Counted from the stretch's first letter, positions 44,745-53,210 are shown. The stretch is DNA of 64,000 nucleotides from Deltaproteobacteria bacterium GWC2_55_46 (GCA_001595385.3 LVEI03000001.1:1765501-1829500), one strand, 5' to 3'. The notes: generated by a model not told the origin, from the sequence alone. Translations and numbers: made by a program.

Positions 44745-45632
44745 ATGGAAATAACGCTCGGACCGGTCCTCTTTGATTGGCCGAAGGACGAGGTCTTGAA
44801 GTTCTATGAAGAGGCCTCCAGGATGGATGTTGACAGGGTCTACATCGGCGAGGTGGTCTGCACCAGGAAGATAGGCCTCAGGATGAACGACATCGAGGGG
44901 ATAATAAAGCTTCTCCAGGACTCTGGCAAGAAAGTGATCCTTTCGACCCTCGCGGTCATATCGAACGAGGAGGAGCTTGAGTTCACGAGAAAGCTCCTTC
45001 ATCTCCCATGCCCGGTCGAGGCCAACGACATGTCCGTCTTCAACATGGCAGGGGAGAGAGAACTTGTCGCCGGGCCTCATATCACCGCCTATAACGCGCC
45101 AACGATAGAGTTTTTTAAGTCCATCGGGGTAAAAAGGGTCGTCTTCCCCGTGGAGCTGCCGAAGGCGTCTATCGAGCACGACCTGAGGGCCACCGGCATA
45201 TTCGGCGAGGTCTTCGCCCACGGCAAGGTCCCCCTTGCCTTCTCGTGGCGGTGCTACACCTCCCGCGCCTTCGGTCTCAATAAGACAAATTGCAAGCACC
45301 ACTGCATGAAGTACCCCGATGGCATGGAGTTGAAGACCGTTGACGGCGAGCCGATCTTCAGCGTCAACGGCACCTCGATATTGAGCGCGAGCACCTATTC
45401 GCTCGTTGAGTTCGTCGAGGACCTTAAGGGCATTGGCGTCGGCGCCTTGCGGATATCCCCTCAGTACAGGAATACCGCGAAGATAGTCGAGGTCTTCAGG
45501 GCGCGGGTCAACGGCACGCTCGGGCCCGGCGAAGGCATGAAGGAATTGAAGGCTGTTACGGAAGGGAGCTTCTCAAACGGCTGGTACCATGGCGGTGCCG
45601 GCAAGGAGTACTTAAACGCGGTCCTCGGTTGA
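44745..45632 (+). CDS. ubiV: UbiV-like U32 family Fe-S protein (O2-independent quinone hydroxylation)
   Basis: The 295-residue protein is of the U32 family. The start (ITLGPVLFDWPKDEVLKFYEEA) and the four cluster cysteines C39, C170, C183 and C187 match the E. coli UbiV pattern (C39, C180, C193, C197), with the last three spaced 13 and 4 in both. UbiU-UbiV with UbiT hydroxylate the ubiquinone ring without oxygen. No second U32 gene (UbiU) lies in this window. Genes after it encode UbiB-, UbiE- and UbiT-like proteins, which supports a quinone role over a protease or RNA hydroxylase role. Confidence 0.83.
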   Translation: MEITLGPVLFDWPKDEVLKFYEEASRMDVDRVYIGEVVCTRKIGLRMNDIEGIIKLLQDSGKKVILSTLAVISNEEELEFTRKLLHLPCPVEANDMSVFNMAGERELVAGPHITAYNAPTIEFFKSIGVKRVVFPVELPKASIEHDLRATGIFGEVFAHGKVPLAFSWRCYTSRAFGLNKTNCKHHCMKYPDGMELKTVDGEPIFSVNGTSILSASTYSLVEFVEDLKGIGVGALRISPQYRNTAKIVEVFRARVNGTLGPGEGMKELKAVTEGSFSNGWYHGGAGKEYLNAVLG

Positions 45633-45650
45633 CCGCCGAAAGGAGTCGTC

Positions 45651-46055
45651 ATGGCAGATCTCCTCGATAAGGCGTTGCTCATAGGCTTGGGCCTTGAAAA
45701 AAAGGCCAAAGAGGTGCTTGAAGAGCTTGAAAGGTCCGGGAAGGGCTCAAAGGAAGGGACCGGCGAGGCCGGGCTGCCCACCAGGGAAAAGATAGAGAAC
45801 AAGGTGGTCGATGAGGGGGTAAAGGCCCTCGCGGACTTCCTTTCCCTTATAAGGGGCGCCAGGGAGAAGCTCGAAAAAGAGCTGTCATCTTCCTCTGAGA
45901 AGGTGCTCGACAAGCTGAACGTCGCGACCATGGACGATGTGGAAGTCATAAAAGAGATGGCAAGGGTGGCGAGAGAAAAGGTCGACAAGCTCGAAAAGCG
46001 GGTCGCTGACCTGGAGTCCCGTCTTGAGAAGGACGAGTTGAAGGAGGAGATGTAA
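45651..46055 (+). CDS. Small coiled-coil protein between UbiV- and UbiB-like genes
   Basis: The 134-residue acidic/basic helical protein has a strong C-terminal coiled coil (about 95-130) and a phasin-like N-terminus. It has no membrane span. AAAGGAG precedes the ATG. It resembles phasin-type or poly(hydroxyalkanoate)-granule helpers and, in size and position, the UbiK/UbiJ accessory factors of quinone synthesis, but no clear homology can be stated. Confidence 0.7.
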   Translation: MADLLDKALLIGLGLEKKAKEVLEELERSGKGSKEGTGEAGLPTREKIENKVVDEGVKALADFLSLIRGAREKLEKELSSSSEKVLDKLNVATMDDVEVIKEMARVAREKVDKLEKRVADLESRLEKDELKEEM

Positions 46056-46066
46056 GTCAGCACCCT

Positions 46067-47737
46067 ATGGCAGCGAGCGCTTACAAAAACATACGCAGGC
46101 TCAATCGGATAGTCATAACCCTCATAAGGTACGGCTTCGGGGGCCTCGCCAGGGACCTGAGGGTGTTGCCCTCGTTCGTCCCGGCTATAGAGCGGCTCTT
46201 CATCTCGAAGAAGGCCAGGGACTTAAGCGCGCCGGTGCGCATACGCCTGGTGCTTGAAGAGCTTGGCCCGACCTTCATAAAGCTCGGGCAGATAGCCTCT
46301 ACAAGGGCCGATATCCTCCCGCCGGACTGGGTCGAGGAGTTCAAAAAGCTCCAGGACATGGTCCCGCCGGTAGAGTTCGAGGAGGTCAGGCGGATAATAG
46401 AAGGCTCTTTCAAGGCGCCCATAGGGGCGAAGTTCGCCTCTTTCGACACTGAGCCGGTGGCCTCTGCGTCGATAGCGCAGGTCCATTACGCGGAGCTATT
46501 TGACGGAAGCAAGGTCGCCGTCAAGGTCAGGAGGCCGGGCATAGAGCGCGTCATCGCCTCCGACATATCGGTCATGCACACCATCGCCGGGTTGCTTGAC
46601 AGGTACGTGTCTGCGGCCCGCCGCTACAGGCCGCACGAGGTGGTAAGCGAGTTCGAGAGGGTAATAAAGAGCGAGCAGGACCTGACCATCGAAGGCGTCA
46701 ACCTGAACCGCTTCAGCGATATCTTCAAGGACGACCCGCATATCCAGATACCGCGCGTCTTCTGGGACTACACCACAGAGGACGTCCTCACCATGGAGCG
46801 CATAAGCGGCACGCCGATAGACGAGGTCGAAACACTCAAGTCCAAGGGCATAGACATCAAAGAGGTCGCTGTCCGCGGCATAGGCATCTTCTTCAAGCAG
46901 GTATTCGAGCATGGCATATTCCACGCCGACCTCCACCCCGGCAACATCTTCGTAAGGGACGACGGCGTTATTATCTATCTCGACTTCGGCATCATCGGCA
47001 GGCTCGACAGGGACTTGAGGAAGTACCTCGCCAGCATGCTCTTCCACCTGGTGCGCTCGGACTACTACAGGATGGCCCTTGTGCACAGGGAGATGGGCCT
47101 TATCGGCGACGACGTGAGCCTCTCTGAGTTCGAGGAGGCGCTCCGCGACATATCGGTGCCCATCTTCGGCAAGTCCCTTGAGAAGATAGACATCTCGGGG
47201 CTTCTTATGAAGCTCCTCCAGACTGCCAAGCGCTTCAATATGAAGCTTCAGCCCAACCTCCTTCTTCTTCAGAAGTCGATGGTCATAATAGAGGGCGTGG
47301 GCAGGCAACTCTACCCGGATGTAAACATGTGGGAGGTCGCCAAGCCTCTTATCTTCAAGTGGATGGCGAAAGAGAAGCTCTCGCCTAAGATGATAGCCGA
47401 GAGGGGCAGGGAGAAGCTCGAAGAGATAATGGAGACGGCCTTTGACCTGCCGGTTAACTTCAATACCCTCCTGAGAAGGACCCTCAGGGAGGACATAAAG
47501 ATAGGTTTTGTCCACCACAGGCTTGAAGAGGTAACAAACGAGCTTGAGAACGCCGGCAGGAGGATAGGCGGCGGCATAGTCGTAGCCGCGCTCGTCATAG
47601 GGGCCTCGCTCGTGGCTGTTTTCTCGAAAGAGGCGACGACGTTTCTGGGCCTCCCTGTGTTGAGCGGCGCCGGTTACCTGGTCGCCGCCATTATGGGCTT
47701 GAGGCTCTTCAGGAGGAGCGGCAGGAATGGAAGATAG
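46067..47737 (+). CDS. ubiB: UbiB/ABC1 family atypical kinase
   Basis: The 556-residue protein has the KxGQ motif (K72-L-G-Q75), the alanine-rich loop in PVASASIAQVHYAE, the catalytic FHADLHPGNIFV and the metal motif YLDFGIIGRLD, and two C-terminal membrane spans. UbiB proteins are ATPases needed for quinone synthesis or lipid handling. Only a distant ribosome site is seen (AGGAGG about 19 bases away). It overlaps the next gene by 11 bases. Confidence 0.93.
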   Translation: MAASAYKNIRRLNRIVITLIRYGFGGLARDLRVLPSFVPAIERLFISKKARDLSAPVRIRLVLEELGPTFIKLGQIASTRADILPPDWVEEFKKLQDMVPPVEFEEVRRIIEGSFKAPIGAKFASFDTEPVASASIAQVHYAELFDGSKVAVKVRRPGIERVIASDISVMHTIAGLLDRYVSAARRYRPHEVVSEFERVIKSEQDLTIEGVNLNRFSDIFKDDPHIQIPRVFWDYTTEDVLTMERISGTPIDEVETLKSKGIDIKEVAVRGIGIFFKQVFEHGIFHADLHPGNIFVRDDGVIIYLDFGIIGRLDRDLRKYLASMLFHLVRSDYYRMALVHREMGLIGDDVSLSEFEEALRDISVPIFGKSLEKIDISGLLMKLLQTAKRFNMKLQPNLLLLQKSMVIIEGVGRQLYPDVNMWEVAKPLIFKWMAKEKLSPKMIAERGREKLEEIMETAFDLPVNFNTLLRRTLREDIKIGFVHHRLEEVTNELENAGRRIGGGIVVAALVIGASLVAVFSKEATTFLGLPVLSGAGYLVAAIMGLRLFRRSGRNGR

Positions 47738-48155
47738 CAAGGTAAAGGTGGTCGCCATAATACAGTGCGACTTCGCGAAGGAGCGCTGCAGCGGCTTTTG
47801 CTGCGTAAACTCATTCTCTAAAAGGATAGACGCCTTTGCGGGATATCCCAAAGATGCCGAGATAATGGCTGTGCCATTCAACTGCGGCGGCTGCCCCGGC
47901 AGGAGGATATCCCGGTCTGTGGCTCATCTGGTGAAGAGGGCCAAGAAGAAGGCGGAGATAGAAAAGGACGAGATCGTCTTCCATCTTTCGTCATGCATGG
48001 TAACAGACAACGGCCATTATCCGCCGTGCCCGCACCTGGATTATATCGAGAAGATATTGATGAGGAAGGGCGTTAGATATAAAAAGGGGAGCTACAGGAG
48101 CAAGACCGCGACAGCGAGGCGGCAGGCGGGGGTTTACGAGCCGTTCGAGTTTTAA
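47727..48155 (+). CDS. CGGC domain protein
   Basis: The 142-residue cytoplasmic protein is of the CGGC domain family (NCGGCPGRR), with further cysteines in QCDFAKERCSGFCCVN, LSSCMVTDNG and PPCPHLD, enough to bind metal or Fe-S. Function is unknown; such domains are common in anaerobes. The gene overlaps ubiB, so it belongs to the quinone cluster. Its many cysteines would suit a redox or cluster-binding role in O2-independent hydroxylation; that is inference. Confidence 0.78.
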   Translation: MEDSKVKVVAIIQCDFAKERCSGFCCVNSFSKRIDAFAGYPKDAEIMAVPFNCGGCPGRRISRSVAHLVKRAKKKAEIEKDEIVFHLSSCMVTDNGHYPPCPHLDYIEKILMRKGVRYKKGSYRSKTATARRQAGVYEPFEF

Positions 48156-48157
48156 TT

Positions 48158-48190
48158 CCCCTCTTTAAAAAAGAGGGGAAGGGGAGATTA
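48158..48190. repeat. R1 palindromic repeat, copy 3
   Basis: CCCCTCTTT AAAA AAGAGGGG followed by GGGGAGATTA, the minimal R1 unit, directly followed by an R6 block (48191). Confidence 0.7.
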
Positions 48191-48237
48191 CTCGCCTTCG
48201 TCGCGCCTTGGTCTATTTTGTGCTGACGCTCTGCGAC
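48191..48237. repeat. R6 repeat, second copy
   Basis: CTCGCCTTCGTCGCGCC and TGCTGACGCTC match 31955-32000. Confidence 0.6.
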
Positions 48238-48267
48238 AAAGAAGATTTTGTCATAAGGAGTTTTTAG

Positions 48268-49014
48268 ATGTCCGAGAAGATGACCCACTTCGGGAACCAG
48301 ACCATCCCGGAAGGTGAAAAAGAGAAGAAGGTCAGGGAGGTATTCGACTCTGTAGCCTCCAGGTATGACCTCATGAACGATCTAATGAGCTTCGGCGTCC
48401 ACAGGTTCTGGAAGAGGTTCGTCGCCGCTGAGACGGGCTTGAGGCCCGGGCAGTCGGCGATAGATGTCGCCGGAGGCACCGCCGATATATCTCTACTCAT
48501 GGCAGACAGGGTCGGCGAAGCCGGCAATATCGTCGTCTTCGACATAAACGGCGAGATGCTTAAATACGGCAAGGAGAAGTGCGTTGACCGCGGGTACCTG
48601 AAGAACATCCGCTTCGTGCAGGGCAACGCCGAGGACATAGCCTTCGATGATAATACGTTCCATTGCGCAACCGTCGGCTTCGGCATAAGGAACGTAACGC
48701 ACCTCGACCGGGCTTTCAGGGAGATGACAAGGGTAGTGAAGCCCGGAGGCAAGGTCATCTGCCTTGAGTTCTCGCACCCGACGAGCAAACTATTCAAGAA
48801 GGCCTACGACCTCTATTCGTTCAGCTTCATCCCGAACGTGGGCGAGATGATAACCGGCAACAGGAGCGCGTACGAGTATCTGCCAGAGTCTATCCGCAAG
48901 TTCCCGCCGCAGGAGGAGCTGAAGAAGATAATGGAGGGGGCCGGGCTCTGGAAGGTAAAATACCACAACCTCATGAACGGCATAGCGGCCGTGCACGTGG
49001 GGGTGAAGGTGTAG
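48268..49014 (+). CDS. ubiE: Quinone C-methyltransferase UbiE/MenG
   Basis: The 248-residue SAM methyltransferase shows the UbiE start (VREVFDSVASRYDLMNDLMS FGVHRFWK, seen as two blocks), SAM motif AIDVAGGTADIS and the C-terminal GIAAVHVGVKV. UbiE works on both demethylmenaquinone and ubiquinone precursors, so it does not tell the quinone type. ATAAGGAG precedes the ATG. It is separated from the CGGC gene by repeats. Confidence 0.95.
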   Translation: MSEKMTHFGNQTIPEGEKEKKVREVFDSVASRYDLMNDLMSFGVHRFWKRFVAAETGLRPGQSAIDVAGGTADISLLMADRVGEAGNIVVFDINGEMLKYGKEKCVDRGYLKNIRFVQGNAEDIAFDDNTFHCATVGFGIRNVTHLDRAFREMTRVVKPGGKVICLEFSHPTSKLFKKAYDLYSFSFIPNVGEMITGNRSAYEYLPESIRKFPPQEELKKIMEGAGLWKVKYHNLMNGIAAVHVGVKV

Positions 49015-49103
49015 GTTTTTTTTGCGTCGAAGCAATATCAAAGGATTGATTAATTAAAACCAGATTGCTTCCCCTCACACGCTCGCAATTACAAGGTATC
49101 TAT

Positions 49104-49198
49104 CCCCCTTTTCTAAAGGGGGATAGAGGGGGATTATTTTTGGTGCGCACGGCGCACCCTGCGGATAAGCTCCCCATCCCCTCTTCAGGAAAGAGGGG
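49104..49198. repeat. R1 palindromic repeat, copy 4, with nested R3 hairpin
   Basis: CCCCCTTT/AAAGGGGG (49104-49122) and CCCCTCTT/AAGAGGGG (49178-49198) flank a GGTGCGC-ACG-GCGCACC hairpin (49142-49158). The nesting suggests that one repeat type inserted into the other. Nothing else is seen in the 49015-49251 gap. Confidence 0.7.
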
Positions 49199-49251
49199 TA
49201 TAAGAAAATCATTCTGAACATAGCGGAAAATCAAGCCAGGTGAAAATTGAA

Positions 49252-49668
49252 ATGGAAGAGATAAAGAAGCAGCTGAGGGAAGAGCTCTACAAGGGCCTTC
49301 GCCTGCCGTTGAAGGCGATCCCCCTCTGGATGGAGGCCATAGGCGTCGGTGTATTCATCAAGAGCATACTCGAGAAGAACCCGTCGTTCAGAGAACGGCT
49401 TGGCGAGCTCGACGACAAAGTATTCATGTTCGAGGCAAAGGACCTCGGCAAGGGCTTCTTCATGCATATAAAGGACAACGACATAAAGGTCAAGCCGCAT
49501 AGTGTGCGCGCCCCGGACGTCACCATGAAGGGAGAGATGAGCGTCCTCATGGACGTCCTTCTCGGCAAGGAAGACCCGGACACTGTCTTCTTCTCAAGGA
49601 AGCTTGAGATAACGGGAGACACCGCTACAGCGATACACTTCAAGAACCTGTTGGCGGCGTTGGGATAG
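49252..49668 (+). CDS. ubiT: UbiT-like SCP2 domain protein
   Basis: The protein of about 138 residues has an SCP2 lipid-binding domain. Its end reads DPDTVFFSRKLEITGDTAT, close to the hallmark end of E. coli UbiT (DPDTLFFQRRLVIEGDTE). UbiT is the accessory factor of O2-independent ubiquinone synthesis and partners UbiU-UbiV. ATG 49252 has AGGTGA eight bases upstream; a GTG at 49240 is in frame and would add four residues. With the UbiV-like gene 4 kb upstream this supports an anaerobic quinone pathway. Confidence 0.8.
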   Translation: MEEIKKQLREELYKGLRLPLKAIPLWMEAIGVGVFIKSILEKNPSFRERLGELDDKVFMFEAKDLGKGFFMHIKDNDIKVKPHSVRAPDVTMKGEMSVLMDVLLGKEDPDTVFFSRKLEITGDTATAIHFKNLLAALG

Positions 49669-49710
49669 GACCCTTTGCCGTCGACGCTAAGTTGTTTTTA
49701 AAAGAACCCT

Positions 49711-49803
49711 GAGGGTAAGGTGAGCGAGCCGGGGGAGAACGAGCAGGGGGGGAGAAAGCGACACGAGCCTTAGCCCTCGAACCGCACGGCAGTGCGGAAA
49801 AGG
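49711..49803 (+). repeat. R2 structured repeat, copy B
   Basis: The outer stem GAGGGTAAGG/CCTTAGCCCTC (one bulge) differs from copy A on both arms together. The 3' hairpin is CCGCAC-GGCA-GTGCGG, again changed on both arms with the GGCA loop kept, then AAAAGG. An R3 hairpin follows (49807-49823). Confidence 0.75.
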
Positions 49804-49806
49804 AAT

Positions 49807-49823
49807 GGTGCGCAGAGCGCACC
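49807..49823. repeat. R3 hairpin repeat (GGTGCGC-AGA-GCGCACC)
   Basis: A perfect 7-bp stem followed by CTACAGGG, just after R2 copy B and before the AT-rich cassette. Confidence 0.6.
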
Positions 49824-49874
49824 CTACAGGGCTGACCGGGTGCGTGCGGATTAACCAAAAAGTGGGGTAGTAGC

Positions 49875-50522
49875 ATGGATTGGCCGGCCTTTATCGCCGC
49901 GTTATTGACCAGTCTCGGAGGAACCGGGATTCTCATCGCCATTGCTGTGTTTCTTGGCAAAAAATGGCTTGGATCTCGAATTGAGCAGCTTGTTAAGCAT
50001 GAATATGATAAGAAGCTCGAAGAACACAAGGCAGAACTTCAAGCACAGGTGAACAGATCTGTTGAGGAGATGAAGGCTGAGTTTCAAGAGGCTGTTGATC
50101 AAAAGGCGACGGATAAAACTCTTTTTGCCAAGTTTCTGGATACGCTCCCATCCTCTGGCAGTATCGAGTTCCTTAAGACTTTTGATATGGGATTTGGTTC
50201 CTTCGAAACGGAGCAATTATCTCAATTAAAAGATTTTTATTATAATTGGAACAAGCCAGAATACGAATTTCTTGATTCAGAATTGGAAAAGAAGCGCAGA
50301 GAATTACGCAACGTTGTGCAAAAGTATCTTGATTCTTATAGCAAGAATACATTCCTTACATACGACATAGATCAAAAACGTGCTTATGTGCTACCAGAAT
50401 GGAAGATAACACAGCCTGAAAATTATCGTCAGGCTATAGAAGAACTGAACTCTTTGGCTGATGAAGTGGTAAAAGCGCATACGGATTTAGTCCGTAGCGC
50501 TCGGGTTAAGCTGAAATGCTGA
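49875..50522 (+). CDS. Membrane-anchored coiled-coil protein (defence cassette, unknown)
   Basis: The 215-residue protein has one N-terminal membrane span (FIAALLTSLGGTGILIAIAVFL), a coiled coil (about 35-75) and a helical C-terminal domain. I recognise no named family. It is AT-rich, unlike most of the window, and lies 121 bases before a DUF262 nuclease gene of the same base composition. A shared origin is likely. It could be a membrane partner of a phage-defence system; that is inference. No clear ribosome site is seen (GGGGTAGTAGC precedes ATG). Confidence 0.65.
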   Translation: MDWPAFIAALLTSLGGTGILIAIAVFLGKKWLGSRIEQLVKHEYDKKLEEHKAELQAQVNRSVEEMKAEFQEAVDQKATDKTLFAKFLDTLPSSGSIEFLKTFDMGFGSFETEQLSQLKDFYYNWNKPEYEFLDSELEKKRRELRNVVQKYLDSYSKNTFLTYDIDQKRAYVLPEWKITQPENYRQAIEELNSLADEVVKAHTDLVRSARVKLKC

Positions 50523-50643
50523 GTGTTAGAATGAAGCAGATAATAATCCGGAACTTAAACCGCTAATAGCATCCCGTCTGAATAGTTTGAGGTCGATTGC
50601 CTACTCTGATCGGGCGGGATTCGAGTAAAATAGGAGGTCTGTA

Positions 50644-52386
50644 GTGCTGAAAAAAGGTGAGATCGATAGCAAGAAGATGCTTGTTAAAGATGTTTTTAAA
50701 ATGTGGTTTCGAATCCCAGAATATCAGCGGCCTTATGTGTGGGGATATGAGGAAATTACGGATCTCTTAGATGACCTTTCATTTGCACACAGCGAGAAAC
50801 CGGATTCAGAATATTTTCTCGGCTCTTTTGTTTTTCAAGCAAAGCCAGCAGACCCAGGGCTTGGGCGGAAGTTTCCTGAAAATGACCTGCTTGACGGACA
50901 GCAGCGAATGACGACCCTGCTTCTTTTGATGGCTGTTATTCGAGACCTCTCAAATGACCCTAGTATCAAAAACAAATGTCAGGAATATATATTTCAAGAA
51001 GCCGACAAGGTTGAAAAAATACCCGAACGAGTCAGGGTGGTTTTTGCTATACGTGATGTAGTTCAAGAGTTTATTGATCAATACGTTAAAACCAAAGACG
51101 GCACGAGTGACGAAAAAGCGATAGAGCAGATAGCGAAGAAAACACAGGACGTATCTGTAAGAAATATGGCGGAAGCCATTTTGGAAATTCGGGAATATTT
51201 TAAGCAGGAGGGTGCTTCAAAACCCGATGAATTACTCACTTTTATAGCAAATAATGTTTTAATGATCTATGTTGCCACAGAGAACCTGGAAGACGCATTC
51301 CGTATGTTCACAATACTCAACAATCGTGGTATCCCACTTCGTAATAGTGATATTCTAAAGTCTCTGAATCTGGGAGCTTTGGAAACAGAGAAAGATAAGC
51401 TCAAATATGCAAAGCTGTGGGAAGAGGCAGAGGGCGAGCTTGGCGATGACTTTGACCGTTTTCTGAACTATATTCGAACTATTCTTGTTAAAGAAAAGGC
51501 ACGCCTTAGCCTTTTGCAGGAGTTCGAGGATAAGATTTATGACCCGAAAGAAAAGGATAAATCTACAGGGAAGAAAAAGCCAGCTCTGCTTAAGAAGGGA
51601 AAAGATACTTTTCTTCTTGTCGAGAAGTATTTAAAGCATTATAAGGCGCTGTTAGGAGGCCAAAACTATGATGAGGTCGGCAAGAGCTTCGAGTTTGACA
51701 ACCTAATCAAGGTGATGCTTACCGGTCTGCCATCTACAGATTGGGTACCGCCTTTGCTACGTTATTTTGACAAATTCAACTATGATAGACTATATGAGCT
51801 TTTAACAAAGCTCGATAATAAGTTTTCGGGCGATTGGATAGCCCAATATTCGCCAACTGAGCGTATAGAAGCGATGAATAATGTTATAAAGGCTATTGAT
51901 ACCTCAAAAAGGCCGGATGATGTTTTTCGCTCTGGATGCTTTAATATCGACAAAGACTCTTTTGCCCGGATACTTGAAGGGCTAGTATACGGGAAGCGAT
52001 TTGTTCTCTATATGCTTTTGAAGCTTGATTATTTGTATCAGAACCACGACCAGAAGATGCACTTTGAAACCTTGTCAGTCGAACATATTCTCCCTCAGAC
52101 CCCTGCAGAGGATAGCCGGTGGATAAAAGACTTCGCACCCAAGGTGCGGGAAGAATGGACGCATAGACTGGGGAATCTGGTTCTTATCACTAGACGCAAA
52201 AATACTTCGCAGGGTAGGTTGGACTACAAAGAAAAGGTCAATAAATACTTCAGTAAAAGTATTGACACCTGTCCAAATTCGCTGCGGGTACTTCAAAAGT
52301 ACAAAAGCTGGACTCCTACAGAACTAAAAGAAAATCACAAGACGGTTTTCGAAAATATCCTTAAGCATTACGAAATTAAGGTGTAA
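50644..52386 (+). CDS. DUF262/DUF1524 (GmrSD-like) nuclease
   Basis: The 580-residue protein fuses DUF262, with IPEYQRPYVW (24-33) and DGQQR (84-88), to a C-terminal DUF1524 HNH domain: E480-H481 in SVEHILPQ, H507 and N511 in HRLGNLVLITRRKN. GmrSD is a type IV restriction enzyme that uses nucleotide hydrolysis to cut DNA with modified, often glucosylated, cytosine; related proteins act in phage defence. The GTG start follows AGGAGG. The AT-rich composition and repeats on both sides suggest transfer. Confidence 0.9.
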   Translation: MLKKGEIDSKKMLVKDVFKMWFRIPEYQRPYVWGYEEITDLLDDLSFAHSEKPDSEYFLGSFVFQAKPADPGLGRKFPENDLLDGQQRMTTLLLLMAVIRDLSNDPSIKNKCQEYIFQEADKVEKIPERVRVVFAIRDVVQEFIDQYVKTKDGTSDEKAIEQIAKKTQDVSVRNMAEAILEIREYFKQEGASKPDELLTFIANNVLMIYVATENLEDAFRMFTILNNRGIPLRNSDILKSLNLGALETEKDKLKYAKLWEEAEGELGDDFDRFLNYIRTILVKEKARLSLLQEFEDKIYDPKEKDKSTGKKKPALLKKGKDTFLLVEKYLKHYKALLGGQNYDEVGKSFEFDNLIKVMLTGLPSTDWVPPLLRYFDKFNYDRLYELLTKLDNKFSGDWIAQYSPTERIEAMNNVIKAIDTSKRPDDVFRSGCFNIDKDSFARILEGLVYGKRFVLYMLLKLDYLYQNHDQKMHFETLSVEHILPQTPAEDSRWIKDFAPKVREEWTHRLGNLVLITRRKNTSQGRLDYKEKVNKYFSKSIDTCPNSLRVLQKYKSWTPTELKENHKTVFENILKHYEIKV

Positions 52387-52677
52387 GAAGAACGTAGATA
52401 AAATACCACTCGCATGAATGGAGTAAGAGTTTTTTTGTAAGACTTAAATGAATCAAGAAAGGTATTAATAAAGGAGCCTTCTGACTATACGCGTTTGAGC
52501 GGTATCACTTCGGGGGGGCGCCGCTGATATGCTTCGTTCAGGTCAACCTTGCAAATACAAGCTCATCCCAAGCGAGGCTTAAGATACCGTTCGACCTTTA
52601 AAGCAAAGCACGGGTCCGCCTAATCTACACATCAGGCTCACAGGCCAAAGGGTGGCATAGGCTCATCTCCCCCGTAA

Positions 52678-52704
52678 TTACCCCGGCGTCCCGGGGTAAC
52701 TTTT
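52678..52704 (+). terminator. Terminator-like hairpin in the gap after the nuclease gene
   Basis: TTACCCCGG and CCGGGGTAA form a perfect 9-bp stem with a CGTC loop, followed by CTTTT. The upstream 52387-52677 stretch has no gene and several short GC pairings; it may be the 3' end of the nuclease transcript or an unknown RNA. Confidence 0.5.
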
Positions 52705-52736
52705 ACCAAGTTGCGGCCTTAAAATCCACTGGTTCT

Positions 52737-52773
52737 AATATACAATGGTGGGCTCCGCCCACCATTGTATATT
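52737..52773. repeat. R3-type perfect 17-bp palindrome
   Basis: AATATACAATGGTGGGC (52737-52753) is repeated inverted without a mismatch (52757-52773) around TCC. The core GGTGGGC-TCC-GCCCACC matches the R3 hairpins. Confidence 0.75.
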
Positions 52774-52792
52774 TAGCGACACAGCCGCATAG

Positions 52793-52809
52793 GGTGCGCT
52801 GTGCGCACC
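52793..52809. repeat. R3 hairpin repeat (GGTGCGC-TGT-GCGCACC)
   Basis: Perfect 7-bp stem followed by ATTTTTTT, so it could also stop transcription. A degraded copy (GTGCGCTGTGCCCACC) lies near 53138. Confidence 0.6.
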
Positions 52810-52828
52810 ATTTTTTTAAAGGCACAGG

Positions 52829-52936
52829 GGGCATAAGGCGGAAGGAGCTTGAGGTTGGGGGAAGGGCGAGCGAGGAGGCAGGGGGCGGATAGCGACTGGA
52901 GCCCTATGCCCAAAGAAGCCCGGCAGGTCGCAAACG
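52829..52936 (+). repeat. R2 structured repeat, copy C
   Basis: Outer stem GGGCATAAGGC/GCCCTATGCCC (one A-C mismatch). The 3' hairpin around GGCA is weaker (one C-U mismatch), then AAACGG. The 52937-53054 stretch after it holds more repeat remnants and no gene. Confidence 0.7.
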
Positions 52937-53054
52937 GTATTTGGCGACAAGGACAAAATCAGATTCTTCGCTCCGCTCAGAATGACAAACTGAATCTTCC
53001 CTCATCCCGCGCTTAGCCCCCCTCTCCCCAAGGGGAGAGGGTGACCGAGAAATA

Positions 53055-53082
53055 AAAAAGGCGGGTTTTCACCCGCCTTTTT
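53055..53082. terminator. Bidirectional terminator
   Basis: AAAAAGGCGGGT and ACCCGCCTTTTT pair perfectly over TTTC, with A and T runs on the two sides. On the minus strand it can end the transcript of the small secreted protein gene. Confidence 0.8.
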
Positions 53083-53092
53083 CTAAATGATG

Positions 53093-53201
53093 AGATTGCT
53101 TCGTCGCTAAAGCTCCTCGCAATGACAGTCTTGTAGGGTGCGCTGTGCCCACCATTCACTTCAATACGAGATCCTTCGGTCGCTTCGCTCCTCGCAATGA
53201 C
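53093..53201. repeat. R4 repeats, two copies
   Basis: GATTGCTTCGTCGCTAAAG with CCTCGCAATGACAG (53093-53126), and a shorter copy with CGCTTCGCTCCTCGCAATGAC (53179-53199), both like 29751. Confidence 0.55.
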
Positions 53202-53210
53202 CGCCCCGCC

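Noticed and set aside
46496-47881. Long antisense frame (461 codons) opposite ubiB
   Set aside because: Same reason: the plus strand carries all UbiB motifs, and the antisense product is low-complexity.
52490-52704. tmRNA, SRP RNA or RNase P RNA
   Set aside because: None of their invariant sequences is present; reported only as an unknown structured stretch.
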